Assembly: GCF_030411955.1 (NCBI RefSeq) | Contig: NZ_JASNRA010000003.1 | Span: forward strand, 186,001 to 250,000 | Reading direction: 5' to 3' | From: Massilia sp. YIM B02443 | Lineage (GTDB): Bacteria > Pseudomonadota > Gammaproteobacteria > Burkholderiales > Burkholderiaceae_D | DNA length: 64,000 nucleotides | In this document: positions 40,028 through 49,374 of the stretch, piece after piece | Layout: each line of letters starts with the position of its first letter | Numbering within the stretch: the stretch's first letter is position 1 | Made by a program: the position numbers and the translations under genes | Notes under the pieces: generated by a model | The model's database searches: none | The model's input: the letters and a program-made list of their open reading frames with translations, nothing else | What the model was told of the DNA's origin: nothing

Positions 40028-41446
40028 TTATTTCTGGGTGGCGCCGGCTGGCGCGGTGGTCTTGGTGGCGCCCTTTTCAGCGGCGAGCATGGCGGCCGGC
40101 TTGCGGTCAATCACGGTGCGGTTGGTCGGTACGATATAGGTCTTCACCACGCGCTGGATGTCGGCGGAGGTGACGCCTTCGATCCAGCCCGGGATCTTGT
40201 TGACCACGTTGGCGTCGCCCCACAGGGTCTGCATGCGCGCCATGGTGTCGGCGCGGTTCACGAAACTTTCCAGCTTGTTGTTCCAGTCGGCCAGCATGCG
40301 GGTCTTCACGCGCGTCAAGGTGGCGTCATCGACGCCGTTCCTGGCGATTTTCGCGATCTCTTCATCCATCGCCTTGAGCATGGCGTCGGCGCTGCTGTCC
40401 GGCTTGTACAACGCGAACACGGTCATCAGGGTCGGGCCGTTGTATTCCCACGGGCTGGTCAGGCCGAACATGGTGTCGACATTGAGCGCGATCTCGCGCC
40501 CCTTGACCAGTCCCTGGTAGAACAGCGAGGCGTCGCCGCCGCCCAGCAGTTCGGCCAGCACCGCGATCGGCGCCTGGTCGCGGCTGCCGCGCTCGGGCAC
40601 CTTCCAGGCGGCGGCGATGGCCGGCACCTGGGCGTGGGCATCGCTTTGCTGGATGCGTTTTTCGACGGTATTGAGCGGCTCGGAAAAGTCGGTCGGTTTC
40701 GGCGTCGGACGCGCCGGGATGCTGCCGAAGTATTTCTGGGCCAGCGCGAAGCCCTGCTGCGGCGTGATGTCGCCGGCGATCGCCAGCACCGCATTGTTCG
40801 GGCCGTAGTAGTCGCGGTGGAAAGCGCGCACGTCGTCCAGGCTGGCGTTCTCCAGGTCTTCGAAACTGCCGTAGCCGTCGTGGTTGTTTTCCCACTTCTG
40901 GAAGGCGTGCTGGCCGATGTCGATCCACATGAAGCCGCCGTATGGCTGGTTCTTGACGTTGACGCGGATCTCTTCCTTGACCACGTCCTGCTGGTTCTTC
41001 AGCGTGGCCGGATTGAAGTCGAGCGTCTTCATGCGGTCCGCTTCCAGCCACAGGATTGGCTCCAGCGCGGTGGAGGGCGCGGTCTCGATGTAGTTGGTGA
41101 AGTCGGCGCGGGTCGAGCCGTTGTTCCAGCCGCCGCCGGCGGTGATGGTGGTGTCGAACACGCCTTTCGGCGCGTGCGGCGTGCCCTGGAACATCAGGTG
41201 CTCGAACAGGTGGGCGAAGCCGGTGCGGTTCTTCGGCTCCAGGCGCATGCCGACGTGGTACACCACCGACACGCCGACGGTCGGCGAGCTGCGGTCTTCC
41301 GAGACGATGACGGTCAGGCCATTGTCGAGTTTCTTGACGTTGACCGGCAGGGTCCACTGGTCCGATGGCGCCGCGTGGACAGTCACGGCGGCCGACATCG
41401 ACAGCGAAAGCCCGGCCAGCAGGGCAGGGAGTTGGCGCATGCGCAT
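40028..41446 (-). CDS. M16 zinc metallopeptidase, catalytic subunit
   Basis: The protein has 472 residues with a signal peptide (MRMRQLPALLAGLSLSMSAAVTVHA), so it acts in the periplasm or outside. The inverted zinc motif is intact: GFAHLFEHLMFQGTPHAPKG (HLFEH, about residues 86-90). The third ligand Glu is expected about 75 residues later, near VVKEEIRVN. The partner gene follows in the same operon. Substrates are probably small peptides. Confidence 0.9.
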   Translation of the reverse strand: MRMRQLPALLAGLSLSMSAAVTVHAAPSDQWTLPVNVKKLDNGLTVIVSEDRSSPTVGVSVVYHVGMRLEPKNRTGFAHLFEHLMFQGTPHAPKGVFDTTITAGGGWNNGSTRADFTNYIETAPSTALEPILWLEADRMKTLDFNPATLKNQQDVVKEEIRVNVKNQPYGGFMWIDIGQHAFQKWENNHDGYGSFEDLENASLDDVRAFHRDYYGPNNAVLAIAGDITPQQGFALAQKYFGSIPARPTPKPTDFSEPLNTVEKRIQQSDAHAQVPAIAAAWKVPERGSRDQAPIAVLAELLGGGDASLFYQGLVKGREIALNVDTMFGLTSPWEYNGPTLMTVFALYKPDSSADAMLKAMDEEIAKIARNGVDDATLTRVKTRMLADWNNKLESFVNRADTMARMQTLWGDANVVNKIPGWIEGVTSADIQRVVKTYIVPTNRTVIDRKPAAMLAAEKGATKTTAPAGATQK

Positions 41447-41818
41447 GGGTTCCTCTTTTATCGAATTCTGGGTGATGCACCGGACAGGACGGGGTCATGC
41501 TCCGCTGCCCGGCGGCGCAACGATCTTAGCGCAACGGCATGCTGATAAGTAATCTTTTTGATATGCATACACGTGACATGTGGCTGTCATGTGGACGGTA
41601 TGCAGGTGGCATGCAGGGTCGCCGGACGACGCTCCAGGCGCCGTTTCGTGCAGTTCGTCGCATGCCGCTGGGGTCGTGCCCGGCACGGCGATATAGTTTC
41701 GGCATGCCAAACCTACCAGATTGTTCAGATGAAATAATTTTGGTGGAGCGGGCGCCGCGTTGCTGGTAACGTATGGCGACAACAAGCAGAAGAACAACGA
41801 CGAGAACCGGAGAACCCG
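41447..41818. other. Intergenic region between divergent genes, no gene seen
   Basis: This 372-bp spacer separates the M16 operon (leftward) from the GIN-domain gene (rightward) and should hold both promoters. It has an AT-richer patch with several CATG-type words, including two copies of TCATGTGG/ACATGTGG near 41575-41595. The open frame at 41539-41769 has no family resemblance and no ribosome site, and is not called. Confidence 0.5.
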
Positions 41819-42604
41819 ATGAATCAATTGACCAAGCTGGGCGTGGCGGCGGCCTTTTGGGGCGCCGCCTCTGTCTCCGTCTCCGGCTGCGCGCAGGCCG
41901 CCACCGACACGATCACCGAGACGCGTCCGATCGACGCGCGCGTGGTGCGCGTCAAGCTCGACGGCGTGGTCGACCTGCGCATCCGCCAGGGCAGCAGTGC
42001 GCAGCTGGTGCTCACGGGCGACGCGCGCCTGCTCGGCAAGACCACCACCCAGCAGCGCGGCGACACCCTCAACATCGACACCGAGATGCGCTCGGCCAGC
42101 TTCAACTTCGGCCGCAGCGAAGGCCTGCGCGCCGAACTGGTCTTGCCCGAACTGCGCGCGGTGACCTCCGAAAGCGTCGGCGCCACCGAGGTCAGCGGCT
42201 TCTCGGGCGACAAGCTCGAGATCAGCCTGGACGGCGCCGGGTCGATGAAGGTGTCGTCCAACTACCGCTTCATCTCGGCCAGCCTGGACGGCGTCGGCAG
42301 CCTGCGCGTGCATGGGATGGACAGCGAAGCGATCGAACTGAACCTGAACGGGGCCGGCCTGGTGACGCTGTCCGGGCGCAGCAAGACCCTGCGCGGCGAG
42401 TTGGGTGGCCTGGGCAGCCTGGATGCGCGCCAGTGCACGGTGGAATCGGTGGCGCTCGAGCTGTCGGGCCTGGGCAACGCCACCGTCAACGCCCAGAACA
42501 GCGCCAACCTGATGCTGTCGGGGATGGGCTCGGTGACGGTGTTCGGCAAGCCGGCCAACCGCAAGGTGGTGCTCGACGGCCTTGGCAAGGTCAACTGGAA
42601 ATGA
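41819..42604 (+). CDS. GIN (head, DUF2807) domain secreted protein
   Basis: The protein has 261 residues. The signal peptide ends near SGCAQA and could be a lipoprotein signal (VSVSGC). The rest is the repetitive beta-structure of a GIN domain: VVRVKLDGVVDLRIRQGSSAQLVLTGDARLL, then repeated Asp/Asn-Gly-x-Gly-x-x-x-V turns (SLDGAGSMKVSS, SLDGVGSLRVHG, NLNGAGLVTLSG, ELSGLGNATVN). Such proteins are envelope-associated with no defined activity. A GGAG ribosome site precedes the ATG. Confidence 0.85.
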   Translation: MNQLTKLGVAAAFWGAASVSVSGCAQAATDTITETRPIDARVVRVKLDGVVDLRIRQGSSAQLVLTGDARLLGKTTTQQRGDTLNIDTEMRSASFNFGRSEGLRAELVLPELRAVTSESVGATEVSGFSGDKLEISLDGAGSMKVSSNYRFISASLDGVGSLRVHGMDSEAIELNLNGAGLVTLSGRSKTLRGELGGLGSLDARQCTVESVALELSGLGNATVNAQNSANLMLSGMGSVTVFGKPANRKVVLDGLGKVNWK

Positions 42605-42662
42605 TGGCGGCGCTCGACGAGCGACCTGAGACGACGGGGTTGTTGATTTCCGTGCACGAGAC

Positions 42663-43286
42663 ATGAAAAAACCATTCCTAGCGATCGCGCTGGCGATCGT
42701 CCTGCAATTCTGCCTGCAGCCGGGCGCCGTGGCCGGCTTTGCGGAAGGGGCGAGCGCCTATAACGCCCGCAACTATGCGCTGGCGCTGAAAGAGATCACG
42801 CCATTGGCCAGGGCCGGCAACGCCGACGCCCAGCACCTGATGGGCCTGATGTACTACATGGGACGCGGCGTCACGCGCGACTACAAGCAGGCCTTCGCCT
42901 GGCACCACAAGGCGGCGCTGCAGGGCAAGTCGGATGCCCAGTACGTGGTCGGCGCCATGTACTACACCGGCAACGCGGTGCCGCAGGACCAGAAGCATGC
43001 CGTCACCTGGTTCCGCAAGGCGGCCGAGCAGGGCCACGCCGAAGCCCAGCACGCGCTGGGGCTGATGTACCGCTACCATGTGGCCGGCCTGCCGCAGGAT
43101 TCGGTGCTGGCCTATATGCTGTGGAACCTGGCCGCGGCCGGCGGCAACCGCAACGCCGCCGACCAGCGCGCCGCCATCGCCAAACGCATGTCGCAGGAGC
43201 AGATCGAGGAGGCCCAGGCCTTGTCGCGCACCTGGAAGCCGGGGACCAGCTTGCCGACGGCGTCGCGCACCGGCGGCGAAGGCTGA
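42663..43286 (+). CDS. Sel1-like repeat protein
   Basis: The protein has 207 residues with a signal peptide (MKKPFLAIALAIVLQFCLQPGAVA). Sel1/TPR-like units follow: GNADAQHLMGLMYYMGRGVTRDYKQAFAWHHKAAL, then SDAQYVVGAMYYTGNAVPQDQKHAVTWFRKAAE and HAEAQHALGLMYRYHV. Such solenoids mediate protein contacts. It lies 58 bp after the GIN-domain gene and may be cotranscribed with it. The function is unknown. Confidence 0.87.
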   Translation: MKKPFLAIALAIVLQFCLQPGAVAGFAEGASAYNARNYALALKEITPLARAGNADAQHLMGLMYYMGRGVTRDYKQAFAWHHKAALQGKSDAQYVVGAMYYTGNAVPQDQKHAVTWFRKAAEQGHAEAQHALGLMYRYHVAGLPQDSVLAYMLWNLAAAGGNRNAADQRAAIAKRMSQEQIEEAQALSRTWKPGTSLPTASRTGGEG

Positions 43287-43308
43287 TGCACCGGCCAAGG
43301 CGCCGATG

Positions 43309-44655
43309 TCAGCGCGGTGGCGCGGTCACGCCCGCCGCTGTCCGGAACAACTCGAGCGGCACCGCATTGCCCATCGCCTGGTAGCCGAGGTCGCCCGGAT
43401 GCAGGTGGTCGCCGCTGTCGTAGGCCGGCAGCAGGCGGCTCGGGCGCGCCGGGTCGCGCGTGGCGCGGTCGAAGTCGATCACGGCGTCGAACTCGTCGCC
43501 GCTGCGGATCCAGGCATTCACGGCCTGGCGCAGCGCCTCTTTTTCCACCGAGTAGTACGCCGCGCCTTCGAACGGCAGCAGCGTGGCGCCGATGATGGCG
43601 ATGCGCGCGGCGCGGGCGCGTGCGATCAGCTGGCGGTAGCCGGCGATCAGGTCCTCCGCCGTCACCGGATTGCTCGCGGAACTGTTGCCGATATCGTTGA
43701 TGCCGATGAGTACCACCAGGTGGCGCGCGCCGCTAGTCGCCAGCACGTCGCGGTCGAACCGTTCCAGCGCGCTGCGCCCGGCCAGCAGGTTGGCGCTGTT
43801 GGCGCCCAATAGCCGGTTGCCGCTGATGCCGCGATTGACCACGCTCGGGCGCGGGGGCGATGCGGCGCGGGCCTCGCGCGTGGTCTGCAGGCGCCGCGCC
43901 AGCACGTCGGTCCAGCGGCTGTTGGCGTCGACCGTGCTGCGGGTGCCGTCGGTGATCGAGTCGCCCAGCGCCACGATCGCCGCGCCCCCGGCGTCGACGT
44001 CGAGCGCGGTCAGGAACGGCCATTGCGTGATGGTGCGTTCGACCTGTAGCGCGGTGGCGTTGCTGTAGTCGCCTGCTGTCGAGACATATCCCGTCTGTAG
44101 CGCCGTACCGTGCAGCGTGGTGGCCGGCATCAAGCCTGGCAGGTACAGGCTGACCGCGACGTCGGCCAGCGGCGCCAGGTTCAGGTCGACCGGATCGGAC
44201 AACGCCGGCGTGCCGGGCGCGAGCGTCACGCCGGCGCGCCCGCCGAAGGTCAGCGCGCGCGTGGTTCCCGGCGCCAGGTCGGAACCGGACGCGCGCAGGC
44301 CGATTGCGGCGGCGCCGACGGTCAGTGGCGCCGTTCCCATCTCGTTGGACAGCCGGATGCGCACCCGGTTGCCGCCCATGCTCGGGCGCACGATCAGGCG
44401 TACGGTCTGGTTGGTGAAGGTCTGCAGGCCGGCGTCGGGCGGTGGACCGGCCGGTGCCGTACCCCAGGCGCCTTGCCAGCGCGCATTGTCCCAGTGCTGG
44501 GCCACGGCCGGCGCGCCGGGCAGGGCGATGGCGGCGGCCAGCATGGCGCTGCCCAGCAGCAGGCGACGGCGCGCGGGCGACAGCCGGCGCAAGGTGGTCG
44601 TGAAATCGGACGCCAGCCGGGCGGCGACGTCGAGGAGGGTGGAAAGTGTGGTCAT
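43309..44655 (-). CDS. SGNH/GDSL hydrolase, secreted
   Basis: The ATG at 44655 is chosen, giving 448 residues; the frame opens 25 codons earlier. After a basic stretch (LRRLSPARRRLL) comes a hydrophobic export signal ending PAVAQ. The front part is a beta-domain, and the SGNH domain begins AAIVALGDSITDG (block I, catalytic Ser). It continues with VVNRGISGNRLL (block II Gly), VVLIGINDIG (block III Asn) and DSGDHLHPGDLGYQ (block V Asp/His). It is an esterase or lipase acting outside the cytoplasm, perhaps on polysaccharide acetyl groups. Confidence 0.88.
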   Translation of the reverse strand: MTTLSTLLDVAARLASDFTTTLRRLSPARRRLLLGSAMLAAAIALPGAPAVAQHWDNARWQGAWGTAPAGPPPDAGLQTFTNQTVRLIVRPSMGGNRVRIRLSNEMGTAPLTVGAAAIGLRASGSDLAPGTTRALTFGGRAGVTLAPGTPALSDPVDLNLAPLADVAVSLYLPGLMPATTLHGTALQTGYVSTAGDYSNATALQVERTITQWPFLTALDVDAGGAAIVALGDSITDGTRSTVDANSRWTDVLARRLQTTREARAASPPRPSVVNRGISGNRLLGANSANLLAGRSALERFDRDVLATSGARHLVVLIGINDIGNSSASNPVTAEDLIAGYRQLIARARAARIAIIGATLLPFEGAAYYSVEKEALRQAVNAWIRSGDEFDAVIDFDRATRDPARPSRLLPAYDSGDHLHPGDLGYQAMGNAVPLELFRTAAGVTAPPR

Positions 44656-44940
44656 GGATGGCTTTCGAAGCGGCCATGCAGCAAGCATGAGCTCGTCTGA
44701 ACAATCTAGCCCCCGTACCGACCTCGGCATAGACGGCAGCGGACCTCTTCATTGCGCAGCATCGAATTGCGCTCAGGTTGAGATTCCGAAGGGAAAATAC
44801 GCGTATTGACACCGCTTGTTGGCGGAAAACACCAGATTTTGAACAAGTTCTACGCGAAGGTGCCGAAGTGCGAAGTAACGAACTGAAGCTTAACGAACGG
44901 GCGTTCAGTATGGAACTGACCCAACCGCACGGAGGCTGAC

Positions 44941-45447
44941 ATGGCAACAGTTCGATTTTCACTTGCAACCAAGGTCCCGGCCTCCACCCAGGAGGTCTGG
45001 TCCTGGTCGACCTCGATCCGCGGCATCAAGTCCGAAATGTGGCCCATCCTGAAGATCACCTTCCCCAAGGAAATGACCCACATCGGCAAGGAAACCGCAC
45101 TGGGCAAACCGCTGTGCCGCTGCCAGTTCCTGCTGCTGGGCCTGTTCCCGATCGACATGTCGAAACTGACCTTCGCCGAGATCGAGCCGGGCCACCGCTT
45201 CGTCGAACAGTCGCCATTGCTGTCGATGCGTTCCTGGCGCCACGAGCGCGTGGTGACCGCGTCCGGCGACGGCACGCTGGTCACCGACAACCTGGAATTC
45301 TCGCCCCGTTTCGCGGGGCCGGTCGTCGGCTGGTTCGTCAAGCAGTTTTTCCAGCACCGCCACAAGGTGCTGGCGCGTTCGCTCGCAGCGCGCGAGAGCA
45401 GGCGAGCCGTCGTCGGCAATGGCGCGGACAGCATTCCACACCATTGA
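44941..45447 (+). CDS. SRPBCC/START-like domain protein
   Basis: The protein has 168 residues. The ATG at 44941 follows GGAGGCTGAC, a strong ribosome site. The sequence begins VRFSLATKVPASTQEVWSWSTSIRGI and then has FAEIEPGHRFVEQSPLLSMRSWRHERVV. It ends in FAGPVVGWFVKQFFQHRHKVLARSL, the long C-terminal helix of polyketide cyclase-like (SRPBCC) ligand-binding folds. The ligand is unknown. It converges on the GIY-YIG-like gene. Confidence 0.65.
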   Translation: MATVRFSLATKVPASTQEVWSWSTSIRGIKSEMWPILKITFPKEMTHIGKETALGKPLCRCQFLLLGLFPIDMSKLTFAEIEPGHRFVEQSPLLSMRSWRHERVVTASGDGTLVTDNLEFSPRFAGPVVGWFVKQFFQHRHKVLARSLAARESRRAVVGNGADSIPHH

Positions 45448-45457
45448 GCGGTCGGCA

Positions 45458-46006
45458 TTACTCCAGATGCGTCCGCATGTAGTTGTGATAGAACGGTGAG
45501 GAGTTAAGGGGACGCAGTGCCCACTCGTAGCGCGAACCGGAGCGTTTGCCGATGACGTCGTTGATCGACTTGTCGGCATATTCGTAATGTGGGCAGCAAC
45601 GGGTTTCGAACTGCTTGTTCCACAGCGGCGCCGAGCCATACTTTTGGCCGAAGCGCTCGAGAATGGCGGCCTCCGCGTCCTTGTATGCGAACTCGCTGTT
45701 GCGAATCCGGGGCACGGCGATGCAGACTTCGAATTCGAAGTCGCCGACCAGCTGTTTCAGCTCGGTCACCCATTCACGGTGCTTGTTGATCCGTTGGTGG
45801 AAGTTGCCTTCACCGACGTACACGGTCGGGGAGGTTCCCCACGGGTAGTCGATGCAGTATTCGCCATTGAGCCTGATGACATACACCGAACGCTTGAGTT
45901 CGGTGAGCGTTAGTCCCATGTCTTCCAACATCGGGAGCGTTTTCTTTGACCAGCTATCGTCCGGTAACCATTTAATGCGTTGCCATCCGAGTGTTACGTG
46001 CACCAT
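45458..46006 (-). CDS. GIY-YIG-like single-domain protein
   Basis: The frame runs further upstream, but the ATG at 46006 has AGAGGAAG in front and gives 182 residues. The pattern SVYVIRLNGEYCIDYPWGTSPTVYVG, then GNFHQRINKHREWV and later AEAAILERFG, matches the GIY-YIG nuclease core: GIY as VYV, YIG as YVG, the Arg in QRINKH and a Glu after about 50 residues. There is no DNA-binding domain. The CxxxxY segment (TRCCPHYEYADKS) is distinct. Whether it still cuts DNA is unclear, and this GC-moderate solitary gene may be a mobile leftover. Confidence 0.55.
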   Translation of the reverse strand: MVHVTLGWQRIKWLPDDSWSKKTLPMLEDMGLTLTELKRSVYVIRLNGEYCIDYPWGTSPTVYVGEGNFHQRINKHREWVTELKQLVGDFEFEVCIAVPRIRNSEFAYKDAEAAILERFGQKYGSAPLWNKQFETRCCPHYEYADKSINDVIGKRSGSRYEWALRPLNSSPFYHNYMRTHLE

Positions 46007-46262
46007 TGCTTCCTCTTCTGTGAAAAAGCTGTCACCGGGCATCGGTTGGCCAAGCCGACAGCCCGTGCAGTATAAGTTCCGTACGGCAATAAAAATGCAC
46101 GGATAGTCACGGACTTGTTTCGACGAACCAAGTGCGTTACATGCTCGATATGTCGCCAGAGCGCGGTCCGGCCCGCCGGCGTGGTAGGCTTCGCCTCTGA
46201 ATAATGCGTTTGTATCACTTGCCCGCGCTCTGTTTCCTGAGCCCGGGCCATTTGGAGCTTGT

Positions 46263-47207
46263 ATGTTGATTGCCACTCACGGCGGCAAATTCCACGCGGA
46301 CGACGCGTGGGCGGTCGCCGTCCTGAAGGTGCTGTTCCCCGATGCGGAGATCGTCCGCACGCGCGAAGCGGCCCGTATCGAAGCTGCCGATTTCGCCATC
46401 GACGTCGGCGGCATCTGGGACCCGGCCACTGGCCGCTTCGACCATCACCAGAAGGAATTCGACGGCGCCCGCGCCAGCGGCGTGCCCTATGCCAGCGCCG
46501 GCCTGGTCTGGAAAGAGTTCGGCGCGCGCTGCGTCGCCGTGCTGGCCGAGAAGCATACCGGGCAGCAGATCGCGGACGACACCGCCCAGCAGATCGCCTA
46601 TGCGATCGACGCCGACGTGGTGCAATACCTGGACCTGTCCGACGTCGGCGTGGCGCGCAGCGCGCCCGGCAGCTACGGCTTGTCGGCCACCGTATCGGGC
46701 TTCAATCCCGGCTGGCTCGACGAGCAGCGCCTGGGCTATGGCGAGGCGGTGGAGGCGTTCCGCATGGCGCAGTTCATGCGCGCGCTGGAATTCCTCACTG
46801 ACATCATGGCGAATGCCGTGCGCTACCGCGTGGGGGCGATCCTGGCAGTGAGCCAGGTGCGCGCCGCCGAGGCGCTCGAAGACGGGCGCGTCTTGTTCCT
46901 GAAGAATGCCGCGCTGCCGTGGAGCAGCGTGGTGCGCAAGGAAATGCCGAAGGTGCTGTTCGTGATCAGCTACAGCATCCTCGAGAACCGCTACATCCTG
47001 CACACGGTGCCGGTCGACGCCGAAAGCTTCGACGCCCGCGCCGACTTGCCGGCCAGCTGGGCCGGCCTGCGCGACGCCGACCTGGCCGCCGTGACGGGCG
47101 TGCCGGACGCCGTGTTCTGCCATACCGGACGCTTCATCGCCGCGGCCCGCTCCTACGACGGCATCCGCATCATGGCGCGCCAGGCACTTGCCGAAGCCGC
47201 AGCTTGA
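46263..47207 (+). CDS. MYG1/UPF0160 family DHH-type protein
   Basis: The protein has 314 residues. It has the MYG1 N-terminus IATHGGKFHADDAWAVAVLKVLFPDAEIVRTR and then DVGGIWDPATGRFDHHQKEFDGAR. The HADD and DHH motifs are those of the DHH phosphoesterase superfamily, and MYG1 is a 3'-5' RNA exonuclease in eukaryotes. The C-terminal half (LFVISYSILENRYILHTVPV and FCHTGRFIAAA) is typical too. The bacterial role is not known. Confidence 0.9.
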   Translation: MLIATHGGKFHADDAWAVAVLKVLFPDAEIVRTREAARIEAADFAIDVGGIWDPATGRFDHHQKEFDGARASGVPYASAGLVWKEFGARCVAVLAEKHTGQQIADDTAQQIAYAIDADVVQYLDLSDVGVARSAPGSYGLSATVSGFNPGWLDEQRLGYGEAVEAFRMAQFMRALEFLTDIMANAVRYRVGAILAVSQVRAAEALEDGRVLFLKNAALPWSSVVRKEMPKVLFVISYSILENRYILHTVPVDAESFDARADLPASWAGLRDADLAAVTGVPDAVFCHTGRFIAAARSYDGIRIMARQALAEAAA

Positions 47208-47335
47208 CCAAGGTCAAGATCTTGAATATTTCTGGCTGAAAGCGGACCGACAGGACGGCGCACGATCGGTCCGGCCCGGCGCACGCATCGCGCGTCTCCC
47301 GTACAATTGCGGTTTTGGTAACTCGGGAGCATTGC

Positions 47336-48316
47336 ATGCGCGCCATCGAAATCACCCAGCCGGGTAAACCTGAGGTCCTGCAACTGTGCGAACGGCCCCG
47401 GCCGGTCCTGAAGGCAGGCGAAATCCTGATCCGCGTCCACGCCGCCGGCATCAACCGGCCCGACGTGCTGCAGCGGATGGGTCACTATCCGGTGCCGCCG
47501 GGCGCCTCCGATCTGCCGGGCCTGGAAGTGGCCGGCGAGATCGTCGACGGCGACCTCGGCGACAGCGGATTCAAGCGCGGCGACATGGTGTGCGCGCTGG
47601 TGCAGGGCGGTGGCTATGCCGAATACTGCGCCGCGCCGCTCGAACAGTGTCTGCCGCTGCCCGAAGGTCTGAGCCCGCTCGAAGCGGCGACCCTGCCTGA
47701 AACCTATTTCACCGTGTGGAGCAATGTGTTCGACCGCGCCCGCCTGGCCGCCGGCGAAAGCCTGCTGGTGCAGGGCGGCAGCTCGGGCATCGGCGTCACC
47801 GCGATCCAGCTTGCCACCGCGCTCGGCCACCGCGTGTTCGCCACCGCCGGCAGCGCGGACAAATGCCGCGCGGTCGAGGCGCTGGGCGCCGAGCGCGGCA
47901 TCAACTACCGCAACGAAGACTTTGCCGCCGTGGTCAAGGAACTAACGAACAATAAAGGTGTCGATGTCATTCTGGATATGGTCGCCGGCGACTACGTGGC
48001 GCGCGAAGTGGATTGCCTGGCCGACGACGGCCGCCTGGTGATCATCGCGCTGCTGGGTGGCGCCAAGGCCAATCTCGACATGGGGCAGGTGCTGCGCCGC
48101 CGTTTGACCCTCACCGGCTCGACCTTGCGGCCGCGTCCGGTGGCGTTCAAGGCGGCGATCGCGCGCCAGTTGCGCGAGCAGGTGTGGCCGCTGTTTGGCC
48201 AGGGCAAGCTGAAACCGGTGATCCACCGCATCTTCCCGCTGGAGCAGGCGGCCGAGGCGCACACGCTGATGGAGTCGAGCACCCACGTCGGCAAGATCGT
48301 GCTGCAGGTGGTGTAA
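47336..48316 (+). CDS. qor: NAD(P)H-quinone oxidoreductase (zinc-free MDR family)
   Basis: The ATG at 47336 is chosen, giving 326 residues. It begins MRAIEITQPGKPEVLQL and continues VHAAGINRPDVLQRMGHYPVPPGASDLPGLEVAG, the quinone reductase (PIG3/QorA) start. The Rossmann part has QGGSSGIGVTAIQLATALG. No zinc ligands are seen. It reduces quinones with NADPH. It is placed before tpiA, as in other betaproteobacteria. Confidence 0.92.
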   Translation: MRAIEITQPGKPEVLQLCERPRPVLKAGEILIRVHAAGINRPDVLQRMGHYPVPPGASDLPGLEVAGEIVDGDLGDSGFKRGDMVCALVQGGGYAEYCAAPLEQCLPLPEGLSPLEAATLPETYFTVWSNVFDRARLAAGESLLVQGGSSGIGVTAIQLATALGHRVFATAGSADKCRAVEALGAERGINYRNEDFAAVVKELTNNKGVDVILDMVAGDYVAREVDCLADDGRLVIIALLGGAKANLDMGQVLRRRLTLTGSTLRPRPVAFKAAIARQLREQVWPLFGQGKLKPVIHRIFPLEQAAEAHTLMESSTHVGKIVLQVV

Positions 48317-48455
48317 GCCGCAGCGGTGCAACAGTCAAACGGCGGGCCGGATGCAGGCGTCCGGGACCGCTTAATGGTCGAACAAGTGGCTCAGCCATTG
48401 TTTGACCGTCAGATTATCGACCGCTAGAATAGCGGGTTATTCATCATGGGGTAGT

Positions 48456-49205
48456 ATGCGTTCCAAACTCGTCGTAGGTAACTGGAAGATGAACGGCAGC
48501 CGCGAAGCCAATGCCGCGCTGCTGGACGGCATTCTCGCGGGGCTGGACGGCACCGGCGCGGATTGCGCGGTGTGCGTGCCGGCGCCGTATCTGTTCCAGT
48601 GCGAACAGCTGCTCGCGGGCAGCGCCGTGGCGTGGGGCGCGCAGGACGTCGCGACCGAGCCGTGCGGCGCGTTCACCGGCGAGGTGTGCGCCGCCATGCT
48701 GCGCGACTTCGCCTGCCGCTACGTGATCGTCGGCCATTCCGAACGGCGCGCCTACCATGGCGAATCGAATGCACTGGTGGCGCGCAAGGCCAAGGCCGCG
48801 CTCGACGCCGGCCTGACCCCGATCGTGTGCGTCGGCGAAACGCTGGCCCAGCGCGAGGCGGGCGAGACCATGGCCGTGGTCGGCGCGCAGCTGGGCGCGG
48901 TGCTGGCGCTGCTGGGGCCGGGCGCGGCCGCCAAGATCGTGCTGTCCTACGAGCCGGTATGGGCGATCGGCACCGGCAAGACCGCGACCCCGGCGATGGC
49001 GCAGGAAGTGCACGCCGCGCTGCGCGCGCAGCTGCGTGATTGCAACGCAGAAAGTGCTGAAAACGTACAAATCCTTTACGGCGGCAGCATGAAGCCGGAA
49101 AATGCTCGCGACCTGATGGCGCAGCCGGACATCGACGGCGGCCTGATCGGCGGTGCGGCGCTGAAGGCGGCCGATTTCCTCGGGATTATCCGGGCGGTTG
49201 CATAA
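48456..49205 (+). CDS. tpiA: Triosephosphate isomerase
   Basis: The ATG at 48456 gives the normal 249 residues. Catalytic features are all present: Lys in GNWKMNGS, His in GHSERR, Glu in [15 protein letters not shown], and the phosphate loop YGGSMKPEN with [11 protein letters not shown]. It interconverts dihydroxyacetone phosphate and glyceraldehyde 3-phosphate. Confidence 0.98.
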   Translation: MRSKLVVGNWKMNGSREANAALLDGILAGLDGTGADCAVCVPAPYLFQCEQLLAGSAVAWGAQDVATEPCGAFTGEVCAAMLRDFACRYVIVGHSERRAYHGESNALVARKAKAALDAGLTPIVCVGETLAQREAGETMAVVGAQLGAVLALLGPGAAAKIVLSYEPVWAIGTGKTATPAMAQEVHAALRAQLRDCNAESAENVQILYGGSMKPENARDLMAQPDIDGGLIGGAALKAADFLGIIRAVA

Positions 49206-49374
49206 AGCACTAAACAGCGCCGCACGCGCGCTAAACAGATGCAGGCAGTACCCGCTGGGCAATAAGAGCGAATTAAGAAGTAAACAGCGCCACGACTGAA
49301 AATGCAGTAGTTTTCGAAGCTTTCGAAAATAAAAGAAATTTAAAAACGCAGTGTAACCTTGGAATGGAATTGCA

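Noticed and set aside
41539-41769. 76-codon open frame in the spacer before the GIN-domain gene
   Set aside because: No ribosome site, no recognisable family, mixed composition; it probably overlaps the promoter region.
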